This document shows, in pieces, positions 8,653-16,987 of a DNA stretch of 64,000 bases. The DNA is from Candidatus Dechloromonas phosphorivorans. Its GTDB lineage: Bacteria; Pseudomonadota; Gammaproteobacteria; Burkholderiales; Rhodocyclaceae. The stretch spans positions 176,487 through 240,486 of the forward strand of contig JADKBR010000019.1 of assembly GCA_016714975.1 (NCBI GenBank). The letters run 5' to 3'. Made by a program: the position numbers and the translations under genes. Position 1 is the stretch's first letter; the number at the start of each line of letters is the position of its first letter. Under the pieces are notes generated by a model. It searched no databases. It was not told where the DNA came from and saw nothing but the letters and a program-made list of their open reading frames with translations.

Positions 8653-9663
8653 ATGCATCTGGGCGAAGCTTCAGTGCGGGCTAATCTTCTCTCCGCCGCC
8701 GACCAGTTGCTGGTTGATGGGGTGCTGGCCGGAGAGCGCCGGGCGCTCGCCAAGGCGATCACGTTGATCGAATCAACGCGCATGGATCACCAGCGGCGTG
8801 CGCAGCAGGTGCTCAATGCCCTGCTGCCGAGGACCGGCAAAGCGGTGCGGATCGGCATTTCCGGAGTCCCGGGGGCAGGGAAGTCCACTTTCATAGAGGC
8901 GCTCGGCGTCTGGCTGATCGAGCAAGGGAAGAAGTTGGCAGTGCTGGCGGTCGATCCGTCCTCGTCGCTTTCCGGCGGTTCCATCCTCGGAGACAAGACG
9001 CGGATGGAGCAACTCTGCCAACGCGCGGAAGCCTTCATTCGCCCGAGCCCGACTGCCGGTTCACTTGGCGGCGTCGCCGAGAAGACGCGCGAAGCTATGC
9101 TGCTCTGTGAGGCGGCTGGTTACGACGTGATCATCGTCGAGACAGTCGGCGTCGGCCAGTCTGAGACGACCGTGGCGGGTATGGTCGACATGTTCTGCCT
9201 GCTGCAATTGCCGAATGCCGGCGATGACCTGCAGGCGATCAAGAAAGGGATTGTCGAGATCGCCGACATGGTGATCATCAACAAGGCAGATATCGATCCG
9301 AAGGCGACCGCCGTTGTCCGTGCGCAGTGGCGCAATGCGCTGCACATGCTGCGGCCGGCTTCGCCCAACTGGGCGCCGCCGGTGATTACGTTGTCGGCAT
9401 TGCACAAGGAGGGCATCACCGATTTTTGGGAACAGGTCGAGAAATGCCAGGCAGCGTTGACCACCACCGGCGAGTTTGCTGCCAAGCGCCAACAGCAGGC
9501 TTTGAGCTGGATGTGGCAGTTGATCGATTCCGGGCTGCGCCAGCATTTCCGTCATCACCCGCGCGTTCAGGAAAACCTGCCCGCACTGACCCGGTCCGTC
9601 GAGCAGGGGCATACGACGCCGGCAGCAGCGGCATTCACGCTCCTCGACTATCTGAAACACTGA
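8653..9663 (+). CDS. meaB: Methylmalonyl-CoA mutase-associated GTPase MeaB
   Basis: A 336-residue G3E-family P-loop GTPase. The Walker A motif GISGVPGAGKST is at about residues 68-79, the switch region is VETVGVGQSE, and the base-recognition motif is NKAD. MeaB (ArgK/YgfD) loads intact adenosylcobalamin and guards the mutase from inactivation. The start ATG is 6 bases after the mutase stop, with GCAGGG as ribosome site, which is the standard mutase-chaperone pairing. It was once misnamed an arginine/ornithine kinase. Confidence 0.95.
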   Translation: MHLGEASVRANLLSAADQLLVDGVLAGERRALAKAITLIESTRMDHQRRAQQVLNALLPRTGKAVRIGISGVPGAGKSTFIEALGVWLIEQGKKLAVLAVDPSSSLSGGSILGDKTRMEQLCQRAEAFIRPSPTAGSLGGVAEKTREAMLLCEAAGYDVIIVETVGVGQSETTVAGMVDMFCLLQLPNAGDDLQAIKKGIVEIADMVIINKADIDPKATAVVRAQWRNALHMLRPASPNWAPPVITLSALHKEGITDFWEQVEKCQAALTTTGEFAAKRQQQALSWMWQLIDSGLRQHFRHHPRVQENLPALTRSVEQGHTTPAAAAFTLLDYLKH

Positions 9664-9696
9664 TTCAAATTAGCCGAACCACTTAGGGAGTTCACT

Positions 9697-11232
9697 ATGA
9701 TCGACATCATCCGCCAGCTGGAAAAAAAGCGCGAACTGGCCCGCCTCGGTGGTGGCCAGAGACGCATCGACAGCCAGCACAAGAAGGGCAAGTTGACTGC
9801 CCGCGAACGCATCGAGTTGTTGCTTGACCCGGATTCCTTCGAGGAGTGGGACATGTTCAAGGAACATCGCTGCGTCGATTTCGGTATGGATCAGGCCGAG
9901 AAGACCCCGGGCGACGGCGTGGTTGTCGGCTACGGGACGATCAACGGCCGTCTGGTCTTCGTGTTCTCGCAGGATTTCACGGTGTTTGGTGGCTCGCTGT
10001 CCGAGACGCATGCGGAGAAAATCTGCAAGATCATGGACCACGCCATCAAGGTCGGCGCTCCGGTGATCGGCCTCAACGATTCGGGCGGCGCGCGGATTCA
10101 GGAAGGCGTTGCTTCCCTAGGCGGTTACGCCGACGTTTTTCAGCGCAATGTGATGGCTTCCGGCGTCGTGCCGCAGATATCGATGATCATGGGCCCCTGT
10201 GCAGGTGGTGCGGTCTACTCGCCGTCGATGACCGATTTCATCTTCATGGTCAAGGATTCCTCCTACATGTTCGTGACCGGTCCGGAGGTGGTCAAGACCG
10301 TTACCCACGAAGACGTTACCGCCGAGGAACTGGGCGGCGCTATCACCCACACCAGCAAGTCCGGCGTCGCCGACCTGGCCTTCGAGAACGATGTCGAAGC
10401 CCTGTCCATGCTGCGCCGCTTCATGAATTTCATTCCGGCCAACAACAAGGAAAGGCCGCCCCATACGCCGACCAACGATCCGGCTGGCCGCATGGACTAC
10501 TCGCTCGACACGCTGGTTCCCGACAACACCAACAAGTCCTACGACATGAAGGAGCTGCTTTTCAAGGTGGTCGACGAAAACGACTTCTTCGAGTTGCAGC
10601 CCGACTACGCCAAGAACATCATAATCGGGTTTGGGCGTATCGACGGCCATCCGGTCGGTTTCGTCGCCAACCAACCGCTGGTGCTTGCCGGCTGCCTGGA
10701 TATCAAATCGTCAATCAAGGCCGCCCGTTTTGTCCGTTTCTGCGATGCCTTCAATATTCCCGTCGTCACCTTCGTCGACGTGCCGGGCTTCATGCCGGGT
10801 ACGACCCAGGAATACGGCGGCATCATCAAGCATGGCGCTAAATTGCTTTACGCCTATGCCGAATGCACGGTGCCGAAGGTTACCATCATCACCCGCAAGG
10901 CATACGGCGGTGCCTACGATGTCATGTCATCGAAGCACCTGCGTGGTGACGTCAATCTCGCATGGCCATCCGCCGAAATCGCGGTGATGGGTCCGAAGGG
11001 CGCTGTCGAGATCATCTTCCGTGAGGAAAAAAACGACGTTGCCAAACTCGCCGGGCGCGAAGCCGAGTACAAGGAAAAGTTCGCCAATCCGTTTGTGGCC
11101 GGTGCCCGTGGCTTTATCGACGACGTCATCATGCCGCATGCCACGCGCAAGCGAATAGCCCGCTCGCTGGCGATGCTACGCGACAAGCAACTCGACAACC
11201 CGTGGCGCAAGCACGGCAACATTCCGCTGTAA
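9697..11232 (+). CDS. pccB: Propionyl-CoA carboxylase, beta (carboxyltransferase) subunit
   Basis: A 511-residue acyl-CoA carboxyltransferase of the PccB/MmdA type with the two crotonase-like halves: an N-terminal half with GVVVGYGTINGRLVFVFSQD and LNDSGGARIQEG, and a C-terminal half with VDVPGFMPGTTQEYGG and the oxyanion-hole GGAYDVMSSK region. It transfers CO2 from carboxybiotin to propionyl-CoA to give (S)-methylmalonyl-CoA. The ribosome site AGGGAG fits ATG 9697. The next gene supplies the biotinylated subunit. Acetyl-CoA as an additional substrate cannot be excluded from sequence, but the neighbours argue for propionyl-CoA. Confidence 0.94.
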   Translation: MIDIIRQLEKKRELARLGGGQRRIDSQHKKGKLTARERIELLLDPDSFEEWDMFKEHRCVDFGMDQAEKTPGDGVVVGYGTINGRLVFVFSQDFTVFGGSLSETHAEKICKIMDHAIKVGAPVIGLNDSGGARIQEGVASLGGYADVFQRNVMASGVVPQISMIMGPCAGGAVYSPSMTDFIFMVKDSSYMFVTGPEVVKTVTHEDVTAEELGGAITHTSKSGVADLAFENDVEALSMLRRFMNFIPANNKERPPHTPTNDPAGRMDYSLDTLVPDNTNKSYDMKELLFKVVDENDFFELQPDYAKNIIIGFGRIDGHPVGFVANQPLVLAGCLDIKSSIKAARFVRFCDAFNIPVVTFVDVPGFMPGTTQEYGGIIKHGAKLLYAYAECTVPKVTIITRKAYGGAYDVMSSKHLRGDVNLAWPSAEIAVMGPKGAVEIIFREEKNDVAKLAGREAEYKEKFANPFVAGARGFIDDVIMPHATRKRIARSLAMLRDKQLDNPWRKHGNIPL

Positions 11233-11253
11233 GCGCCAGGGAGGAATACAGAA

Positions 11254-13254
11254 ATGTTCAAGAAAATCCTGATTGCCAACCGCGGTGAAATCGCCTGCCG
11301 CGTCATCAAGACCGCCCGCAAGATGGGCATCGCTACTGTTGCCGTCTATTCCGAGGCCGACAAGGACGCTCTGCATGTCGACCTCGCGGACGAAGCTGTT
11401 TGCATCGGACCCGCTGCCTCGAAAGAGTCCTACCTGGTCATGGACAAGATCATCGACGCCTGCAAGCTGACCGGCGCCGAGGCGGTTCATCCGGGGTACG
11501 GCTTCCTGTCCGAGAACGCCGAGTTCTCGCGTCGTCTGGAAGAAGAGGGCGTCAAGTTCATCGGTCCGAAGCATTACTCGGTCGGCAAGATGGGAGACAA
11601 GATCGAGTCCAAGAAACTGGCGCTCGAAGCCAGGGTCAACACCATTCCGGGTCACAACGAAGCCATTTCCGGCCCCGACGAAGCGGTCAAGATCGCCCAG
11701 GGCATCGGCTATCCGGTGATGATCAAGGCTTCGGCCGGCGGCGGCGGCAAGGGCCTGCGTGTCGCCTTCAACGACCAGGAAGCACACGAAGGCTTTTCGT
11801 CCTGCGTCAACGAAGCCAAGAATGCCTTTGGCGATGATCGTGTCTTCATCGAGAAGTACGTGCTGGAACCGCGCCACATAGAAATCCAGGTGCTCGGCGA
11901 CTCCTTCGGCAACTATGTCTATCTGAACGAGCGCGACTGCTCGATTCAGCGCCGTCACCAGAAGGTTATCGAAGAGGCGCCGTCGCCCTTCGTCGATCCG
12001 GCGATGCGCAAGGCGATGGGGGAGCAGGCTGTTGCCCTGGCGCGGGCGGTGCAGTACGAATCCGCCGGAACGGTGGAATTCGTCGTCGGCGCGGACAAGA
12101 GCTTCTACTTCCTGGAAATGAACACCCGCCTGCAGGTGGAGCATCCGGTGACCGAATTGATCACCGGCGTCGATCTCGTCGAACTGATGATCCGCGTCGC
12201 CGCCGGCGAGAAGCTGCCACTGACCCAGGACGAGGTGCAGCTCAACGGCTGGGCCATGGAATGCCGGATCAACGCGGAAGATCCTTTCCGCGGCTTCCTG
12301 CCGTCCACCGGTCGTCTGATCAAGTTCCAGCCGCCGAAGGAAATCCCGGGTCAGGTGCGGGTCGATACCGGCGTCTATGAAGGCGGGGAGATCTCGATGT
12401 TCTACGACTCGATGATCTCCAAGCTGATCGTGCATGGTGCCACCCGCGAGGAAGCGATTGCCCGCATGCGCAACGCCCTCAACGCCTTCGTCATTCGCGG
12501 TATCTCCTCGAGCATTCCGTTCCAGGCAGCGCTTATGCAGCATCCACGTTTTCAGTCCGGCGACTTCAACACCGGCTTCATCGCCGAGGAATACCCCAAA
12601 GGCTTCGATGCCTCGATGGTGCCGCATGATGATCCCGCGCTGTTGGTTTCCGTGGCAGCTTACGTCTATCGCGCATACACCGACCGTGGCGCTTCGGTCT
12701 TCGGCCAGTTGCAGGGCCACGAGCGCATCGTCAGTGACAAGTGGTGCGTGGTCCGTCTACACCGGCGCGGCAACGAGAAGCACATGGTCGTTGCGCGACC
12801 GATCAAGGGCGGTTACCACGTCGAGTACAAGGGCGAGAACTACGAGATATGCTCCGACTGGAAGCTGGGCGAGTCGCTGTTCAACGGAACCTGCAACGGC
12901 GAGGAATTCACGCTGCAGGTCGAGCGTCGCAGAACCCGTTACGTGTTGTTCCATTGGGGTGCCCATGCCAGCTTCATGGTGATGAGTGCGCGCGCGGCGG
13001 AACTGCTCGCGCTGATGCCCGAGAAACTGCCACCAGATCTCTCGAGGTACCTGCTCTCCCCGATGCCTGGCCTGCTGCGCGAAGTGGCGGTCAAGGTTGG
13101 TCAGAACGTCAAGGCCGGAGAGAAACTGGCGATCATCGAAGCGATGAAAATGGAGAATGTGCTGAGGGCAGACCAGGATTGCAAGGTCAAGAAGGTTGCC
13201 GCTGTGGCTGGCGACAGTCTTTCGGTGGATCAGGTCATCATCGAATTCGAGTGA
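11254..13254 (+). CDS. pccA: Propionyl-CoA carboxylase, alpha (biotin carboxylase + biotin carrier) subunit
   Basis: A 666-residue protein with biotin carboxylase N-domain (IANRGEIACRVI), ATP-grasp domain (glycine loop GGGGKGLR at about residues 161-168; EMNTRLQVEHPVTE), biotin carboxylase C-domain, a linker, and a C-terminal biotinyl domain ending with the EAMKMEN site, in which Lys632 should carry biotin. It carboxylates its biotin with ATP and bicarbonate and partners with PccB encoded 21 bases upstream. The ribosome site GGGAGG is strong. A terminator lies about 70 bases downstream, so this looks like the last gene of the propionate operon. Confidence 0.95.
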   Translation: MFKKILIANRGEIACRVIKTARKMGIATVAVYSEADKDALHVDLADEAVCIGPAASKESYLVMDKIIDACKLTGAEAVHPGYGFLSENAEFSRRLEEEGVKFIGPKHYSVGKMGDKIESKKLALEARVNTIPGHNEAISGPDEAVKIAQGIGYPVMIKASAGGGGKGLRVAFNDQEAHEGFSSCVNEAKNAFGDDRVFIEKYVLEPRHIEIQVLGDSFGNYVYLNERDCSIQRRHQKVIEEAPSPFVDPAMRKAMGEQAVALARAVQYESAGTVEFVVGADKSFYFLEMNTRLQVEHPVTELITGVDLVELMIRVAAGEKLPLTQDEVQLNGWAMECRINAEDPFRGFLPSTGRLIKFQPPKEIPGQVRVDTGVYEGGEISMFYDSMISKLIVHGATREEAIARMRNALNAFVIRGISSSIPFQAALMQHPRFQSGDFNTGFIAEEYPKGFDASMVPHDDPALLVSVAAYVYRAYTDRGASVFGQLQGHERIVSDKWCVVRLHRRGNEKHMVVARPIKGGYHVEYKGENYEICSDWKLGESLFNGTCNGEEFTLQVERRRTRYVLFHWGAHASFMVMSARAAELLALMPEKLPPDLSRYLLSPMPGLLREVAVKVGQNVKAGEKLAIIEAMKMENVLRADQDCKVKKVAAVAGDSLSVDQVIIEFE

Positions 13255-13325
13255 TGATTTCTGGCCGATTCTGACGGTCGACCGTGCCCGGAAGCTGAAA
13301 CAGTCGCAGGCTATGGAGTGCATCA

Positions 13326-13355
13326 GGAAAGGCCCGTCTTTGGATGGGCCTTTCC
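13326..13355. terminator. Terminator hairpin after pccA, shared with the convergent gene
   Basis: GGAAAGGCCCGTC pairs with GATGGGCCTTTCC (13 bp with one G-T) around a 4-base TTTG loop. It abuts the stop codon of the minus-strand gene that ends at 13356, so it can end both transcripts, although the T-run is short. Confidence 0.8.
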
Positions 13356-14891
13356 TTATCTGCCAAGCGTGCAGGCGTAATGCACGAAGTCGGTACCGCG
13401 GAGCATGACCTCTGCGGGAATCAGTTCCTCGACAGAACAATCTGCTAGGCCCAGATTGATACCGAGCCGGGCGCCAGCGTCCGCTGGGAGGATCAACGAT
13501 ATTCCCCATTTGTGTCGGATGACAAAGGCCGGCACGCGGAACAGCGTGTTTCCCTTGGGGGCGAGGCGCTTCAGACTACACGCTTCAACCTCATCGTCAA
13601 ACCATTTCAGTCGTGCCGAAAGCGCTCCGTTGTCATGGCACTGCAGGCTGGCCATGACCCCAATCCTGGGTTCGCCGTCAACCAGCGTGCCAATAAGGCA
13701 GGGTGCCAGCCGACGAGTTGCGTCGCTCTGAGGAGCGCGTGTCGCGACGCCATTGACGACAGCCCAGTGCTCGCTGGCGACCCGGAGACGGCTCTCGGTG
13801 CTCGACAAGCGAGAGCTCTGTTCGAGGCCGAATATTGCTTTCCGCTCATAGGCAAGTGGCTGTTCAGATTTCTGGGCGCCGGTCGGATTGAGAATCCTGT
13901 TCTTCAGAACGGCATACGTGTCGTCCCCGCCGAAGACAAGTTCGATCTCTTGATCCGTTGTCAGCACTTCCTTGTGCAACGGCTGGAGATATTGTTCAAG
14001 GTCGTTAAGCAGGCGGCTTGCCGCGGCAGACGAGAGTGTGCGGCCCAGCTTCAGCGCTTCAGGAGACTCGCCCGCCGCGAGCAGCTTGATTCGCTGACCA
14101 AGCTTGAGGGCGACCGTACTCAGGTTGAGGTAGCGCGGGGTTCCTGTCTTCAGATCGTCACCAAACAGAGAAGCCAGATCCAAAACATAAGGTCCCTTGC
14201 TCCGGTCCGGCTCGGGCCGAAGATCGACCAACTCGCGCCAGCGGCTAAACAGGCGATTGACAACGGGAAGCTCGATGGCCGCCAGGTGAAAAGGATCGAT
14301 GATGCGCATTAGGATCGCCCAGACCAGTTGGCCCGAGACCGTCCCCTTGCCGTGCTCCGAAAAATCAGGGTCTGCCATCGGTCTGCGTAGTACACCGTTG
14401 GCTTCTGCCAAGGTAAGGACCATGAGGAGCAAATGGTCGCTCAGTCGCGTGCAGGACCGGGCGGCAAGATAGTGACAGTAATGCGCCAGGCGTAGCGCAC
14501 TAGCCGCGCGCTGCAATTGCAGACAGCGATTCGCCGGCGTAGACTCCGGTACGAGACGCAGGTAGGCAATGCCGAACCGCGTCCAGACCTGCTGAGTGAT
14601 TTCAAAGGCCTGTTCTTCGTCTGGCGACATGGGAAGCGCTTTGCGCGTGAACTGTCCTTCCACTTTAGACTGGACTGCAACGGCCGCAGAGCGCAACAAA
14701 TCAAGCAGCGCGACCGCCTCTGAGGGAGATGTGACAGTACCGTCGATCGCCTGGATCTGTTCAAGGATTGTGGAGAGCAGTACCAGCGGAGACGTCGACG
14801 CCTGAGCATCAAGCCAAGCCCGGGCTGACTCCGAGTTGTCGAAGGCTGGAGCAATATCGCGGCGGGGTTCGGGCAGGCGCAGCCAGTGCAT
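13356..14891 (-). CDS. Uncharacterised 511-residue protein
   Basis: I do not recognise a named family. The protein is soluble, with no signal peptide or membrane segment. Residues about 1-330 look largely helical (LVWAILMRIIDPFHLAAIELPVVNRLFSRWRELVDLRPEP is a conserved-looking core). The last 110 residues look beta-rich (RRLAPCLIGTLVDGEPRIGV, then ARLKWFDDEVEACSLKRLAPKGNTLFRVP), somewhat like an atypical PilZ or barrel fold but without a clear RxxxR c-di-GMP motif. GC content and codon use match the neighbours. ATG 14891 is preceded by AAAGGAG. It stands alone between the pccA terminator and the IS66 remnant. Confidence 0.75.
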   Translation of the reverse strand: MHWLRLPEPRRDIAPAFDNSESARAWLDAQASTSPLVLLSTILEQIQAIDGTVTSPSEAVALLDLLRSAAVAVQSKVEGQFTRKALPMSPDEEQAFEITQQVWTRFGIAYLRLVPESTPANRCLQLQRAASALRLAHYCHYLAARSCTRLSDHLLLMVLTLAEANGVLRRPMADPDFSEHGKGTVSGQLVWAILMRIIDPFHLAAIELPVVNRLFSRWRELVDLRPEPDRSKGPYVLDLASLFGDDLKTGTPRYLNLSTVALKLGQRIKLLAAGESPEALKLGRTLSSAAASRLLNDLEQYLQPLHKEVLTTDQEIELVFGGDDTYAVLKNRILNPTGAQKSEQPLAYERKAIFGLEQSSRLSSTESRLRVASEHWAVVNGVATRAPQSDATRRLAPCLIGTLVDGEPRIGVMASLQCHDNGALSARLKWFDDEVEACSLKRLAPKGNTLFRVPAFVIRHKWGISLILPADAGARLGINLGLADCSVEELIPAEVMLRGTDFVHYACTLGR

Positions 14892-15105
14892 GGCAACTCC
14901 TTTCAGATCGTGCTCTCAAAGTGAGCGGATTCAGCATTCTGCAACAATCCAGAGAAGTGTATCAACGAAACTCGCCACGATGCATCATTCTGGGGGCAAA
15001 AGACTTTAGGGAGGCCCTGATCAATTGACCTTACCAAGCGAATCGGTGAGGTGTTTTGGGCTGAATTTGAAACAATCGATGTTTTTCAAGGGTGAGATGG
15101 CTTTT

Positions 15106-16010
15106 TTAGGGCGATTTCTGCCCCTCAAGACGCAGCTTGGCCATCAGTCGCCAATAACCACCGACGAGTGAGTAGTCAAACCAGACCGCCGGTGCGCTGG
15201 CATCGCCCGCCGGTCGATCGTCGCGGACATAGGTCCACAGGCGTCCCGTCTTTGTCTTGCCCTCGCCTGGGGCAAGCACCGGCACGGGCGTATCGTCGGC
15301 ATGAATCTTCGTTCCACCCAGGACATGCTGCTGCAGGTTATTGACCGCAACAGCGCCGCGCATTGCCCCACCCAATCGGCCAGCGTCGAGCATTCCAGAT
15401 CGACACCTTCGCGGGCATAGATGCCACTCTGCCGGTACAGGGGAAGATGATCAGCGTACTTGGCCACCAGGACATGGGCCAGCAAGCCCGGACCGGCCAT
15501 GCCCCGGGCAATTGGCCGGCTGACGGCGCGGGCCTGGACAATCGTGTCGCAACGCCCGCAGGCCAGCTTGGGCCGGACATGGCGGATCACCTTGAAACTG
15601 GCCGGGATATAGTCGAGGACTTCCGAGACATCTTCACCCAGAGACTTCAGGTGACCGCCACAATCCGGGCAGCACGCCGGTTCGGGTTCGTGCACCACGG
15701 TTGCCCGAGGCAGATGGTCGGGGAGCGGTTTGCGAACCGGCTGACGACCTGCTTCTTTCGGTGGCACCGTTGCCGGGGTGACGGTGCGTTCAGCCTGGGC
15801 GGCTTCGAGTTCCTCAAGGGAGAGTTCGAGTTGCCCGAGCATCTCGTCGATCTTCTCGGAACGCTGACCGAACTGCAGGCGCCGGAGCTTGGCGATGACC
15901 AGTTTGAGATGTTCGATTTCGGCATCCCGCTCGGCGAGCAGGCTTTGTTGCGCCAGAATCATCGCATGCAGGGCATCGGTGTCTCGGGGCAGGCTTGCGG
16001 GACTGTTCAT
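15106..16010 (-). pseudogene. IS66 TnpC transposase, frameshifted and truncated
   Basis: The 5' part (start 16010) encodes an N-terminal coiled coil, the zinc-finger region (CCPDCGG and CGRCD) and the start of the DDE domain (VAKYADHLPLYRQSGIYAREGVDLECSTLADWVG). Near 15370 the frame changes: the matching continuation LQQHVLGGTKIHADDTPVPVLAPGEGKTKTGRLWTYVRDDRP is in the next frame and includes the first catalytic Asp (HADDTP). After WFDYS the IS66 similarity stops and the remaining 20 residues to the stop at 15106 are unrelated. The remaining catalytic Asp and Glu are missing, so it is inactive. Confidence 0.85.
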
Positions 16011-16072
16011 GCCGCGAGTCTACGCGCTTCGCTGTGCTGTGAACAGCCCTGTTTGCAGCGGTTTACAATCAT

Positions 16073-16417
16073 TCACCCGGCACGCTCCGGGTGCCAGCTG
16101 CGGCTCGGCCGACGCCAGTCGATGCCTTCGAGGAGCATGGAGAGTTGGGCCGCGCTCAGGTGAATCGAACCTTCCATGGCCTGCGGCCAGATGAATCGGC
16201 CGCGTTCCAGGCGTTTGGCAAACAGGCACAGGCCGTCACCATCCCACCACAGCAATTTGACCAGATCGCCACGTCGACCGCGAAAGACGAAGACGTGCCC
16301 GGCGAAGGGGTCAGCGACGAGTTTCTCCTGCACAATCGCGGCCAGGCCATCGAAACCCCGACGCATGTCGGTGCTGCCGGCGGCGAGCCAGATGCGGGTG
16401 CCGGACGGGATGATCAT
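16073..16417 (-). CDS. tnpB: IS66 family accessory protein TnpB
   Basis: A 114-residue protein with the complete, diagnostic IS66 Orf2 pattern: STDMRRGFDGLAAIVQEKL, then HVFVFRGRRGDLVKLLWWDGDGLCLFAKRLERGRF and a final LSMLLEGIDWRRP. It is required for IS66-type transposition; its biochemical role is not settled. The start overlaps the tnpA stop by 4 bases (ATGA). It appears intact although the element's transposase is broken. Confidence 0.93.
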   Translation of the reverse strand: MIIPSGTRIWLAAGSTDMRRGFDGLAAIVQEKLVADPFAGHVFVFRGRRGDLVKLLWWDGDGLCLFAKRLERGRFIWPQAMEGSIHLSAAQLSMLLEGIDWRRPSRSWHPERAG

Positions 16418-16824
16418 GACTGCCGCAATGCCGCCAGAACACGGCGCAGCGTTTCGGGATCGGGTCGTCCGGCAATGTGCAGTCTGAGTGTGCCGGATTC
16501 TATGAGCAGGCTGCCGGCACCCGTCGCGTCATTCAGCGGGTCGTGCCGCTGCCCGGTACTCACGTCTGGCACACGAATGATCGGAAGCAGCGCGGCCGTT
16601 GATTCGCCAAGCGTGCCTTCGCGATAGCGTTTGCGCCAGAGAAAGACCTGGTTGGCATTGATCCCGTGTTCGCGCGCAATGCGCGCCACCGAGGCCCCTG
16701 GTCGCACTGTCCGCTCGACAACCGCCAACTTCAATGCCAGCGGGTGATGCTGGTAACGCCCACCTCGGCTAACAGAAAATGACCCCCTTCGAATTTGTGT
16801 CCATGAATTCCTTTGTGGGCACAA
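16414..16824 (-). CDS. tnpA: IS66 family accessory protein TnpA (IS3/IS911-like HTH)
   Basis: Up to 136 residues; the central part LKLAVVERTVRPGASVARIAREHGINANQVFLWRKRYREG is the helix-turn-helix that defines IS66 Orf1. The first 25 or so residues do not look like the family, and no better start is obvious, so the N terminus may be altered or the true start lies inside the frame shown. The C terminus (IESGTLRLHIAGRPDPETLRRVLAALRQS) is normal. Confidence 0.8.
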   Translation of the reverse strand: MCPQRNSWTQIRRGSFSVSRGGRYQHHPLALKLAVVERTVRPGASVARIAREHGINANQVFLWRKRYREGTLGESTAALLPIIRVPDVSTGQRHDPLNDATGAGSLLIESGTLRLHIAGRPDPETLRRVLAALRQS

Positions 16825-16987
16825 ATTTGAGATGCCCCTCCGGGCTCAATCTTCCTGCCGCTCCCGTTCAGATAATAGACGGGAGTGACCGGACGGTTAC
16901 GACTGTTACGTCGCCATGCGAACAACTCCCGCAAGTCGAATCACGTTCATCGTCGTTGGCGCGTGTCTGGAAGGGCTAGCGCTGGCC

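Larger units (their letters stand above)
15106..16824 (-). mobile_element. Degenerate IS66-family insertion sequence
   Basis: The three-gene order tnpA-tnpB-tnpC of IS66-type elements is recognisable on the minus strand, but tnpC is frameshifted and cut short at about 40% to 60% of the usual ~520 residues. No confident terminal inverted repeats or target duplication were found. The first 70 bases after the truncation point read into unrelated sequence, so part of the left end was lost by deletion or another insertion. It should be immobile on its own. Confidence 0.8.

Noticed and set aside
11176..12720. 514-codon open frame on the minus strand across pccA
   Set aside because: Antisense to an unmistakable carboxylase gene; high GC keeps stops rare in the opposite frame, and the product has no family features.
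16731..16934. 67-codon minus-strand frame next to IS66 tnpA
   Set aside because: Runs through the presumed IS end and overlaps tnpA in another frame; could be a scrap of another element but nothing identifies it.
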